Positions 1-12,300 of a DNA stretch of 64,000 nucleotides are shown in pieces. The DNA lies in NCBI GenBank assembly GCA_013396755.1, contig VWZF01002253.1, forward strand, positions 3,145 to 67,144. Direction: 5' to 3'. A program made the position numbers and the translations under genes. Each line of letters starts with the position of its first letter. The stretch's first letter is position 1. Origin of the DNA: Sclerurus mexicanus. Its lineage: Eukaryota > Chordata > Aves > Passeriformes > Furnariidae. A model generated the notes under the pieces. The model was given only the letters and a program-made list of their open reading frames with translations. It did not search any database and had not been told where the DNA came from.

Positions 1-249
1 ACTCAATCCTTGCCCACGGATGGGGGACGAGCCTGGAGGGTTCTCAGGGTTCTCGCAGTGCTCCACGTGGCCTTGTAGCCACCATTCCCACCATGGTTCA
101 TCATATCCCCCCTTTCCCCCCAGTGAACCCACCCCAGGGACTGGCAAACCCAGGTGGCCGTGTCCACCAGCCCCAGCTTTGCTGCCATCACAGAGGTTTG
201 ATCCCAAATCCCTCAATGCCCCAGGAAGGATTGGGAAGGTGGCACCAAC

Positions 250-374
250 CAGTGGAAGAAGATTCCCAGGGTTTTGGTGGGAGGGAAGAAACGGCTGTCC
301 AGGAAGTAGAGCTGGTTGTAATATTCCATCAGGAGCTCCAGGCCGGCTTCGTTGCGGCTCGGGGTGCGCATGGC
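250..374 (-). CDS. RHPN1: RHPN1 coding exon 7 (BRO1, last in window)
   Basis: Borders are CCCCAG|GCCATG and CACTG|GTTGGT. The protein is AMRTPSRNEAGLELLMEYYN, then QLYFLDSRFFPPTKTL and GIFFHW, the conserved BRO1 core. It ends in phase 2 (TG|), so the next exon must begin with G to complete the Trp of the FHWYDSLTG motif of the family. Confidence 0.95.
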
Positions 375-3300
375 CTGGGGAACAGGGGGGGAGATGTGGG
401 TGGAAAAGTGGGAAAAGATCCCTGGGATGGGATGGGGTGGGAGCTCCCATAGACTGACTGAGAACTGGGGGGTTCACCTGGAGAAGGGAAGGATCCAGAG
501 AGACCTCAGAGCCCCTTGCAGTGCCTAAAGGGGCTCCAGGAGAGCTGGGGAGGGACTGGGGACAAGGGATGGAGGGACAGGACACAGGGAATGGCTTCAG
601 ACTGGAATATTGGATATATAAAATACAAATTTATAGGAGATAAATAAAGAAGAAATAGGATTTTTTTCTTTTTATTTTTACTTTTTATCTTTCCTTTTTT
701 ATTTTCTTTTTAATTTTCATTTTTCATTCTTTTTTTTGTTTTCTCTTCATTTTGCTTTTTATTTTCTATTTTTATTTCATTTTTTAATTTTCTTTTTAAT
801 TTTTAATTTTCATTTTTATTTTACTTTTAATTTTATTATTTAACCTTTATTTTGGGGTTTTCTTTTCTATTTTTTACTATTTTATTTTTTGTGTTTGCTT
901 TACTTTTCCTTTTATATTTTTTATTATTTGTTAATCTTTATTTTTTCACTTTGCTTTTTTTTCCCTTTTTTTTGTTTCCTTTTAATTTCTTACTTTCTTT
1001 TTAATTTATTTTTAATTTTTATTTTACTTTTTATTTATATTTACTTTCTTGTTATTTTTCTCTTTCCTTTTAATTCTATATTTTCTTTTTTTCTTTTTTA
1101 TTTCCTTTTTGATTTTTCATTTCCTCCTTGTTTTTTTATTTTTATTCCCTCTTTGTTTTTTAATTTCCATTTTTTATTATTTCATTTCATTTTCCATTTT
1201 TATTCCCATTTTCGCTCCATTTTTAACTCCACTCTCTGTTTTATCCTTATTTTCCTTTTTTTCTATTTTCTCTTATTTTCTCTTTTCTCTTCCTTTCAGC
1301 TCCTACCAAACCACCACCTGAGCAGCTCCAGTGTGGGAATCCTGCCCATCCAAACTCCAGGACAAGGACAAAGCTTGGAGCGACCACCCAGGGACACTCC
1401 GGAGCATCCCAAGGACCGACCCTTGGGCCACCAACCTGCCGCAGCTCCATGAACTCCTTGATTTCCTTTTCAAAGGGGACACTCTCCTCTCCGTAGTGTT
1501 CCCTGATAAAATCCTGGATGGAGAAACAGGACAACACCCTGAGTGACCCTTCTCCAGACCCTCATCTCCCACATTCCCATGTTTTAAATCTGATCCCTCC
1601 CCAGGAATTGATTTTTTTTCCAGCTGTTCCAAACTAGAAAATGTTTTCCAGCTATTTTAGCATCAGCTGAGGGTATAAATCCCTGAGAACTCACCTTCAG
1701 TGGCACCAGCAAATCCAGCTCCTTCGTCTCCTTCAGGCCCAGAGGGATCATGGGAACGCTGATGGATTCACTGGAAGAAGACAATAACTTATTTGGGAGT
1801 TGGTTTGGAAGTCTTGGATGGATCCCGTGTGACAGGGACTGGAATGGAGCAGCTCTTTGCCCTGGGCTTGTGCTCCTATTAAAGGGTGAAAACAGACTCA
1901 GCACAACAGCAGGATGCTCTTCCCAAAATTATTTTGGAATGGCAGTGCAAAAGGAGAGGTGAAAACGGTCTGGAGGAGCAGCAAAAAGATCCCCAAAGCT
2001 GGATCTTCCATGGGATTCCTCTGCCAGAGACTGGGAATGGGGATCTGCTGTGGCACCTGCAGCTCCGTAAGTGCTTTCCCTGATATCCATCTGTCCCTTG
2101 GGAACATCCCCAATCCCAGCACTGATCCATGTTTTTGCATCCTTGGACACCTGGCATCCCAAAGGGACCGGTTTAGAGACAAGGAAACTTGGAAGGGAGT
2201 GGGATGGAAGGTGGGACAGGCAGGACCAAGCCAGGGTTGCACACCAGCTCCATCTCATTCCCTCCAAAACCCATGGATAACTCGTTATCCCATCATTCAT
2301 TAGGGAGGAAAAGAGGCAAAGGAAGCTCCAAAATCCAGGGCAGTTTGAACCCACATTTTTATGGAACAAATAGCTCCAAGAGCCATAATTAGCACAGAAA
2401 AACCATCACTGCTCATTCCCTAACAAGATTCCCGCTTGGATCCAATGCCTGGAGCAAACAAAGGGACTTGTGTTTGGGCTGGGCAGGGTTTTGGAGTTGC
2501 TGCTGCTCCTGTTTTCTTTTCAAAAAGATTGGAAAAGCCAAGTATCCCTGATAAGGAATGTTGGGGAGGATACACAAATCCCAATTTTAGAGCAGAAGAA
2601 GAATCAGCATCCAAGATTCCATTGAGACCACTAAAGACCCTCTGAGTGCAGCAAATCCCCAAGGATGCTGGAGATCTGGGATTCCTCAGCTTCCTCTCCA
2701 TGGGAGACCTGTGATCCTCAAAAAATCCTGCATCCAGCTCTTCCCAGTCTTACATTTGATGCCATTGCAGGATGGAGTCACTGCACCATCCGCTGGAGTC
2801 TCTGATGTTCTCCTGGTTTTTGTATCTCTGTCCCAGCAGCACAGAAATCCTTCCCATGGGCTGGGAAAAGCAGGATGGACAAAGTAACACAGAATCATGG
2901 AATGGTTTGNTTGGAGCCCAGGCCTGGATGCAGCATTCCAGGTGGGATCTCACCTGAGTGTAGCAGAGGAGCAGAATTCCCTCCTTTCCTGCTGCCCACA
3001 CTGTGGGATAAGCCTGGGACATGGCAGGTTTCTGGGAGCCATCACACATGGCTGGGGCATGTCCAGCCTCTCCTCCACCAGCACCCCCAAATCCATCTCC
3101 TCTGGGCTGCTCTCAATCCTTTCATCCCCAGCCTGGATTTGTGTTGGGATTGCCCTGATCCAGGTGCAGGACGCTGCATTTGGCCTTGTTGAACACCATG
3201 AGCATCACCTGGAGCTTGTCCAGGTCCCTCTGGATGCCATCCCATCCCTCAGCCCTGTCAACCACACAGCCCTTCATGGTGTCATCCAACACCATCCACT

Positions 3301-6300
3301 TTGGGAAGGGAAAGGAGCAGCAGCGCCTCCCAGATTTCTGCAGAATCCCCAGGCTCTTCTGTCATGGGAATTCCTTCTTTTCCCACTCAGCCACCCCAGG
3401 TTTGCTGCTGCCAAACATCCTGGGATTGCTGCTCCAGGGGTAAGGTTTTCCAAGTGCTGGAGCATTTCAGTTCATGAAAGGTCTAACCTTGGAAAGGTGG
3501 GAAAATCACAGAATCCCTTCTGCTGGAAAAGGGCTCCAAGATCATCAAGTCCAACCTTGGACCAACCGAGTGCCACATCCAGTCATTCCTTGAACACCTT
3601 CAGGGATGGTGATCCCACCACTTAAATCCCCTTGTTGGGAAAATAAATCCATGAGCAATCTGCTCTGGGAACAGGCAGGATGGGAGGTCTGGAGCTTTTG
3701 CAGCCACACTTTTCATTTCTTCTCCTAAATTCCCTATTACATCTTGCTGGAAAAAGCTCACACTCTGGTGGGACACTCAGGAAAGGTGGACGTTGTTTCT
3801 GCCCAATTCCTCCTGCTTTGGGACATAAATGTCCAAAGGATGCACCACCATCCAACCCCAAACATCTCAATACCTTCCGGGAAAAGCTGCTGATTTTTCA
3901 TTCCTTGCAGCTCTGATATTCCCAGGATGAAAAATTCTTTCCAGCAAACCTGGCCCAATGCCCGAGTCCTCCCCTACTCTCCAGCCATCACCTCGTGGTC
4001 CCTCTGCCAGAAGGTCAAACCTGGTGCAGATCAGCGTGGGCAAGCTGAGAGGCTTCCCTGCCCCCAGAAAAAGCAAAAATGGAATCCTAAGGATAAAAAT
4101 CAATTCCCAAGGGAGCCAGGAGCTCTTCCCGGCCCTCCACGGGTGTACCTGTCGTTCTGGTACACGTCCACGCTGCTGTTCAGCTCCTCCAGCTCCTCCT
4201 TCAGCAGCTGCAGGTTGGAGTTGACGTAGCTCAGCTCCAGGGCGACCGTCTCCTTCACCTTGTGGTTGCTGGTGGCCCTGCAGGACAAAACCCTGTGGGT
4301 CAAACTTCCCTCCTTTCATCCATGGTTTCATTTACCAGTGTTTGGTTGAATGGATCAATAGGGATTGATCAAAAAGCAACGATGCAAAAGCACGTGGATC
4401 CATCCAAACCTTCCCACAGGACTGTGCCTCTGGTTCTTCATGGGATCATGGAAAGGTCTGGGTTGGAAAGGACCTCTAAAGGTCATCCAGTCCCACCCCC
4501 TGCCACGGGCAGGGACACCTTCCACTAGAACAGGTTGCTCCAAGCCTTGCAACCAACCTGGCCTTGGACACTTCCAGGGATGGGATGTGCGGGGCCCTCA
4601 CCACCCTCACAGCCAAGAATTCCTTCCCAATATCCCATCTAACCCTCTGGCAGTGGGAAGTCATTCCCCCTTGTCCCAAGTCCAGCTCTCCTGGAGCCCC
4701 TTTAGGCACTGGAAGGGGCTCTAAGGTCTGCCTAGCACCTTCTCTTCTCCAGGCTGGACATTCCCAGCTCTTCCAGCCTGGCTCCAGAGCAGAGGGGCTC
4801 CAGCCCTTGGAGCATCTCCATGGCCTCCTCTGGACTCACTCCAGCATTCCCATATCTTTCTGATGTTGGAGCACAGGGCTGGATGCAGCATTCCAGGTGG
4901 GATTCCACCTGAGTGGGGCAGAGGGGTAGAATTCCCCCCTTTTCCTGCTGCCCACACAGTGGGATGAGCCTGGGACACGCAGGTTTCCCTTCCAATATCC
5001 CATCCATCCCACGCCCTCTGGCAGCGGGAAGCCATTCCCTGTCTCCTGTCCCTCCATCCCTTGTCCCAAGTCCCTCTCCAGCTCTCCTGGAGCCCCTTTA
5101 GGCACTGCAAGGGGCTCTGAGGTCTCCCTGGATCCTTCTCTTCTCCAGGCTGGACATTCCCAGCTCTCCCAGCCCTTCAGGCCCAGGGAATCTTTGCTCT
5201 TCCAGAGCATCCAAGATCTCTGCGCTGAAAAGGCAAAGCAAAACTCCTCAGCTATTCCCATCCCAGAGAAACTTTTCCCTTTTCCATCCCTGCTCCCACC
5301 CCCAGTGCTCCTTCGGATTTGCCTGTGAGCACTCCAGGCACTTCCCCACCCCACAGAAAACCACTTTCTGGTTGGTTTTGGGGAGGAAAAACCTTATTTT
5401 TGGGTGCAAACACCCCTTCTGCAAGAGAAGAGACTCGCTGAGCTCACCCATCATCGGGGCTGGATCCAGCCCTCCCTTCCCTGCTCCACAGGTCAGGAGA
5501 TGTAAACACCAGGGATTGATTTCAGCTTCCAGGCTGATTAAACCCTCCTTATCTGCTCCCAAGGAAAGCAGGGAGAGATAACCCGGAGCTGGAAAGGGGC
5601 TGGAAGGGGCTCTGGCTGCCAAACCACCCCGTGCTCCAGGGAAAACAACACGTGCACCAGCCCTACTTGGCCAGGGCTTGACCACTTTCCTCCAGCTTTT
5701 CCAGAGCATTTTGCCTTTGATTTGTATTTTTTTTTTCGTGGATTGCAACCTTTTGGGGTCTTGCCCAGCTCAGGGCAGGAAAAGTGTTTTTCTTTTAAAA
5801 AAATCTGGTGTTTTGGTGTCACCTCCTGCCTCCTCTTTGCTGGGATTTCCCAAGACCAACGAGGCTTTTTTTTTTTTAATTCTAAACAAACAAAGCAAAA
5901 CCACAGCAAGTCCAAAGATCCTTCCATTTAAAGATCCTTTGGGATTTCTGCAATCCCCCATGCAGTATCAGCACCCTCTTCCCCATATGAACCAGTTTTT
6001 AGTCCCTATAAACCAGTTTTCAGCCCCCAGTTCAGTCCTCTAAACATCTCAGCCCCTCCAGGACACGGATCTGTCCCTGCTGTCCCCAAAATCATCTTCC
6101 ACTATGGATCCAAGAGAGTTTTCCCATTTTGCTCCCGGCTGACAACAATAAATGAGCCTGTGAGCAGTCCCCTTATTCTTTTCCAGGTGTCCCAGCATAG
6201 TTTCCAGAGGGATTTGCTCCATGATCTTCCCACTGGTATTTGTCACCAGCTTAAGCTTTTAAAGCCCAGTGTCACTTCAGGGCACTTCCCTTTGCAAGTG

Positions 6301-9300
6301 CCACACGAAACTAATCCTGGAACGGTTTGGGCTGGCAAGGACCTTAAAGGTCATCCAGTTCCAACCCCCCTGCCACGGGCAGGGACACCTTCCACCATTC
6401 CAGGTTGCTCCAACTTGGCCTTGGACACTTCCAGGGATCCAGGGGCAGCCACAGCTTCTCTGGGAAACCTGTGCCAGGGCCCTCGTCACCCTCCCAGCCA
6501 GGAATTCCTTCCCAATATCCCATCTAAACCTCCCATATTTCTGTTTGAAGCCACTCCCCATGTCCTGTCCCTCCATCCCTTGTCCCAAGTCCCTCTCCAG
6601 CTCTCCTGGAGCCCCTTTAGGCACTGGAAGGGGCTCTGAGGTCTCTCTGGATCCTTCTCTTCCCCAGGCTGGAAATTCCTAGCTTTCCCAGCCTGTCTCC
6701 AGAGCAGAGGAACTCCAGCCTTGGAGCACCTCCTTGGATTCCTCCTCTGGATCTGCTCCAGCATTCCCACATCCCTGTGCTGTTGGAGACCACAGAGTTG
6801 GAGGCAGCTCTGCATGTGAGGGGTGGCAGAGGGGCAGAATCCTCACATTTTCCGGTGCCCATGTTGTGGGATGAGCCCCGGACACAGGGAATTTCTGGGA
6901 TGTGAGCACACACTGATGGAATTCCACCCACCCTGAGCTTCTCATCCAGCAACACCCCCCAGTCCTTCCCAAATTAAGAGCACAGCACCTCTCAGAGAGG
7001 AAATTTTGGGAAGCATTCAACCCTTTCCCTGAGGAAATCTAAGGCCCCTCCTGCTCATTCCCATCTCCTTCCAGAGCCTTCCCATCACCCTCCCCACTCC
7101 AGTTTTCCCAACACCAGACAAAAGATTCCTGATTTATTTGATTTCTTTTCGACAACCTGGTTTCCTCAGCAACACCTTTTAACTCCCCTCTTGCTCCTCA
7201 GCCCCAGCTTTGGGACCAGAAAAGGAAAAGGTTTTCCTCTGCCTCTTCCCATTTATTTCCCCAGCAAACAAACACCACGGGAATTCTTTTTTTCCAACAC
7301 TCCATTCATGGGAATTTTTCTAGGAAAAGCTCGGCAGATCATTTTTTTTTTCCAAGCATTTTGCTGTTTTATTTTCATTTTAGAGGTGAAGAACCCACCA
7401 AGTTCAGCTACAAATTCTGCTCCAGGCTGGCCAACCCACACCTTTTTTCCACTTTCCTAGAGAGATCCAAAGGAAATTTATCCATACAATTCCAGTCTAT
7501 AATTTTTAACCAATAACCTTTAGATTCGCAACATCATCCCCCCCCTCTTTTCCTCAGCCTTTAATTCCAGGCACAAACTGGGTTATTTATTCCTCCCCAG
7601 CCCAGATTTCCCAGATTTCATAAACCCGGAGCATGGGAATTCCCAGAAAAACCACATTATTACCCAGCTGCAACGCGGACTTTTGGGAAGGGAGGAAAAG
7701 TGGCCGCTCCAAAGGACATTTAAACTGCTGAGACAGCAAATTACAAAACAGAGGAGCCTCATCAGTGCATTTCCCTGGCCGGGTAATTAAGATGGTTTTT
7801 TTGCATCCTATTTTTCCTCCCTCCCCTTCCCACAGTTCCCATTCCTGCCGTTTGCACCAAAGCCAGGCCCGGTTTGTGCTGAGCCAGCACATTTCCCTTT
7901 ATTTTTTGACAAAATATAATAAAAGGGGAGTCGTGTGGAGTGGCACATGTTGGCATTTCATGGCTTTTTTTTTTTCCTCCCTAATTAGAGCAGACCCAGC
8001 GGTGGGAGACGGGGGATGGAATTCACCTCCCCCTGGGAATCCTTGCGGGATTTATCCACCAGGAAAACATCATTTTTTACGGCGGGTCGACTATTACTCC
8101 CTTAAATCGTTCAAGTCCAGAAGTGGAAAGTTGATTTGATTTTATCGGGGACAAAAAAAACCCCATAATCGACCAATTGGCAAAACACGCCCCAAAAAAT
8201 GGTATTTAAGGGGCAGTTTTGTGGCATTTTCTTATATTAAAATCCTGCACTTGTGTTCCAATATATTACAGGAAAATAAAACATAGGCAAGAGATGCCAA
8301 AAAAGGTCATAATTGGGTTAAAACATGATAAAAGAGCCATAAAAAAAAAATTGTGTGATTGCACCACAAACACACCAATGACCTCGATCTCCTTGTGCTG
8401 GACCAGCTGCAACCCCACGGCTGGAAAGGTGACAACGTTGGCACCATCCCATAAATGCACCTTCCAAGAGGGGGAAGAGCCACCAGACTGTGCCCCTTGG
8501 CAAAGACATTCCTGAATTTGCAGAGTCTGCTGTGCTGGAAGCTCCGGGGATGGGATTTTTGGGAGAAAAATGGCCTTGGCTTTGGAAAAACTGCACTGAA
8601 AGGGTCACCAAGCCCTAGCACAGCTGCCCAGGGAAGGGTTGGAGCCCCCATTCCTGGAGGGATTGAAAAGGGGGGTGGATGTGGCACTTGGGGACTTGGA
8701 AAAGTGGTGGCCTTGGCCATGCTGGGGGAATGGTTGGATTTGGTCTTCAAGGTATTTTCCAACCTAAATGATTTTATGACCCTAAAGCTGGATTTTCTAG
8801 AATGGTTTGGGTTGGAAGGGACCTGAAAGATGATCCAGTCCTACCTCTTGCCATGGGCAGGGACACCTTCCTCTAGGACAGGTTGCTCCAACCTGGCCTT
8901 GGACACTTCCAGGGATCCAGGGGCAGCCACAGCTTCTCCGGGAAATCCATCCCAGCACCTCAGCATGCTCTCAGGGAAGATTTCCTTCCCAATATTCCAT
9001 CTAAAGCTCCCATATTTCAGTTTGAAGCCATTCCCCATGTCCTGTCCCTCCATCCCTTGTCCCAGGTCCCTCTCCAGCTCTCCTGGAGCCCCTTTAGGCT
9101 CTGGAAGGGGCTCTGAGGTTTCCCTGGATCCTTCTCTTCTCCAGGCTGGACATTCCCAGCTCTCTCAGCCTGTCTCCAGAGCAGAGGAACCCCAGCCCTT
9201 GGAGCATCTCCGTGGCCTCCTCTGGACTCAATCCAACATGTCCATATCCACGTGACCCACTTGCTGGATTACCAGGCAGGAGCTCTGCAGTCCAAGCTCA

Positions 9301-12300
9301 ACCCCAGGTAAACATTTATCCCCGTCATTCCATCTGTTCCCATCTAACAGCCTTCTAGGACTGGAAAATTACATTTTTAATTAAAATGCACCACATAGAG
9401 AGCAGGAAATTCCAGGAGAAACATTTCAAAGCCAAATTTGGACTGAGCAAGCCCAACCAACAGGCGTGGTGGTGGCAGCAGCACCAGCTGCCTCCTGCAC
9501 ATATTCCCATTCCCAACCAAATTCCTGGGCCAGGGGGATGCTCAGGGGGGTCAGGACTCACCTGAAGAGGTTTTCTGCCCCTGCTCTCATCCTCATCTCC
9601 TTGTTGATCTGCTGGTTGATCCGGGCCCGGCGATGTTGGAGTTTGCTGCGCTGGGTCTGGGCAAAGGGGTCACAGCCCTGCTGGGAGAGAAGGGCAGGAT
9701 CTCACCAAAAAATCACATTTTGGGATTTAAAATGGCATTTTCAGAGCCTGGCAGCATGGAATGGTTTCAGTTGGATGGGGCCTTCAAAGCCATCGAGTTC
9801 CAAGCCCCTGCCATGGGAAGGGATAATTCCCATAAGATCAGGTTGCTCCAAGCCCTTTCCAAGCTGGCCTTGGACACTTCCAGGGATGGAGCAGCCACAG
9901 CTTTTCTGGGCAACCTGTGCCAGGGCCTGCCCACCCTCCAAGCCAGGAATTCCTTCCCAATATCCCACCTAACCCTGAGAAGCCATTCCCTGTGTCCTGT
10001 CCCTCCATCCCTTGACCTTTCCAGCTCTTCTGGAACCCCTTTAAGCACTGGAGCCTTTTCTTCTCTAGATGGACATTCCCAGCTCTCCCAGCCTGGCTCC
10101 AGAGCAGAGGGACTCCAGCCCTTGGAACATCTCCATGGCCTCCTCTGGACTCATTCCAGCAGCTCCACATCCTCCTGCTGTTGTTCTCCAGGGCTGGATG
10201 CAGGATTCCAGGTGGGATCTCACCTGACTGGGGCAGAGGGGCCAAATTCCCCCCCTTTTCCTGCTGCCCACGCTGTGGGATGAGCCCAGGACAGAGGGAA
10301 TTTCTGGGATGACTCACATTGAGCTTCTTATCCAGCACCCCCCCAACCCTTCCACTGCACCTGAGATCAGTATTTTATCACCCAGCACACACTCCTGGCA
10401 ATTTATCCCCCTAATCCCTTCACGAAAAGCTTCCCAAATACAACCGGGAGCAGGAATTCTACATCTCCTTTCCAGGGTGTCGCCATCCAGACACAAGACA
10501 AGACCCCATGTAGGGGCTGGAGATGAGCTCAGGATAACCCCGGAGCTCAGGATCAGATGTGATCCTGTGATTCCAAGCACTCCCATCCCATGCCAGCTGT
10601 AGGATACGGAGCTCGTAAGAGTCAGGAGTTCATGGAGGTGGAGGAACAAGTCCCACAAAGTCCTAAATTGATTCCATCCCTCCCTTCCTTCCTTGGCTTC
10701 AGCTCTGACTTTCTGCAGACAGGGCTGAGCCTCCGAAACAGCCCTGGATAAAAAAAAGCCACCTTGTTTGGGAAGGCACAAGGCTGGGAATTTTAAGAGG
10801 ATGAGATTTCCATCTTTTCACGCACCAGTGCAAAGTGTGGGCAGATCCCTCCAAGAATCATGGAGTGGTTTGGACTGGAAGGGACCTGAAAGATCATCCA
10901 GTTCCAACCCCCTGCCATGAGAAGGGACACCTTCCACTATCCCAGGTTGCTCCACCCTGGTCTTGGAGAATTCCAGGGATCCAGGGGCAGCCACAGCTGC
11001 TCTGGGCAACCCGTGCCAGGGCCTCGCCACCCTCACAGGGATGAATTCCTTCCCGATATCCCATCTAATTATATTAAGATCCTCTGTAATGTCAAAAGAA
11101 ATTCCAGAATTTTTCCCAGTATCCCTCTTCATTCCCTTAGAAAACCCTTTTGCTGTGCACATCAGTCTTATCCCTTTTCCCACTGTTCTCCCTCCAGCAC
11201 TGCTGGAGGCCCCCTTGGCTCCACATCAAGGAAGGGTTTTGCCACCCAAGAGACTCCACAGAGCTTATTCTCACCCAAGACACCTTCTCAGATAACCTGT
11301 TCCATGTAGAGATATCCAAGGACTTCACCAGGTCTCACCTTGTTCTCCAGGATGGGTCACAACATTCCTAAATCCAACAAAAAACGTTACCCGGAGAAGC
11401 TGTGGCTGCTCCATCCCTGGAAGTGCTCAGGACCAGCTTGGATGGGGTTTGGAGCAACCTGGTCTAAGGGAAGGTGTCTCTGCCCATGGCAGGGGGTTGA
11501 AATTAGATGATCTCTCAGGTCCGTTCCAACCCAAACCATTCCATGATTCTGGGGAATGCCAGAAAACACGGCAGGTCCTCGTGGATGTGAAAAAAAAAAC
11601 AAAAAAATCACTTCCAACAAATGATTTGATTTTTCTGGGGAATCAGGAAAGGAGAAAGAAATCCCTGCTCAAAAAAAAAAAACAAAAACAAAAACAGGAG
11701 CCAGCTCTGATTGGCAAGTAGGGAATTGTCAGGCATTTTCATGGATTTTCGAGCTTCCTTAAAACCCATTTCTCATGTCTGAAGTTCACCAAGTGCTGCC
11801 TCCTTTGAAAATGATCCAGGATTAACACTGGGATTCTCATTTGAGCTCCTAATTGGTGAATTGGAGCCTGAGGAATCAGAGTCCCTCCATCTGGTCCCTA
11901 AATCTGCCAGCTTAGGGCTTTAAGGTCATCCAGGAATTTGATGAGCTCCCTAAAAGAACAGGTTGGAAGCTCGAGATCCCAATTATTCTGGAAAGCCTAT
12001 TAAGGAAAACACCCCAATAGCTTCACAAATCTTGGGGCTGAAACACTCAGGAGCAAATACGGGAAAAGTTTGATCCACAAGTTTCATCCTGGATTTGCCC
12101 TGGGAGAACCCACCCATCCTGCAAACATTGTGGGGGGAAAAAACCCCTAGAAATCCACAGAACAAGGAAAAGGATGAGGAATTCCACCCACGAAGCCCAA
12201 GAAGAGGCCATGCCACGTGTCCTCCAGCTGGGACATCGCTCAACACGATCACTGGAAGAAAACCCAACCCAACCATGAAGGCAATTCCCAAATTTGAGCC

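Noticed and set aside
889..1452. 187-codon plus-strand open frame rich in Phe, Leu and Ile
   Set aside because: It is the translation of the T-rich low-complexity tract; no stops arise because of composition.
8830..10338. Several 140-216 codon frames on both strands
   Set aside because: They run through CR1 tails. The same peptides recur at every CR1 copy in the window, and the CR1 tail is not coding.
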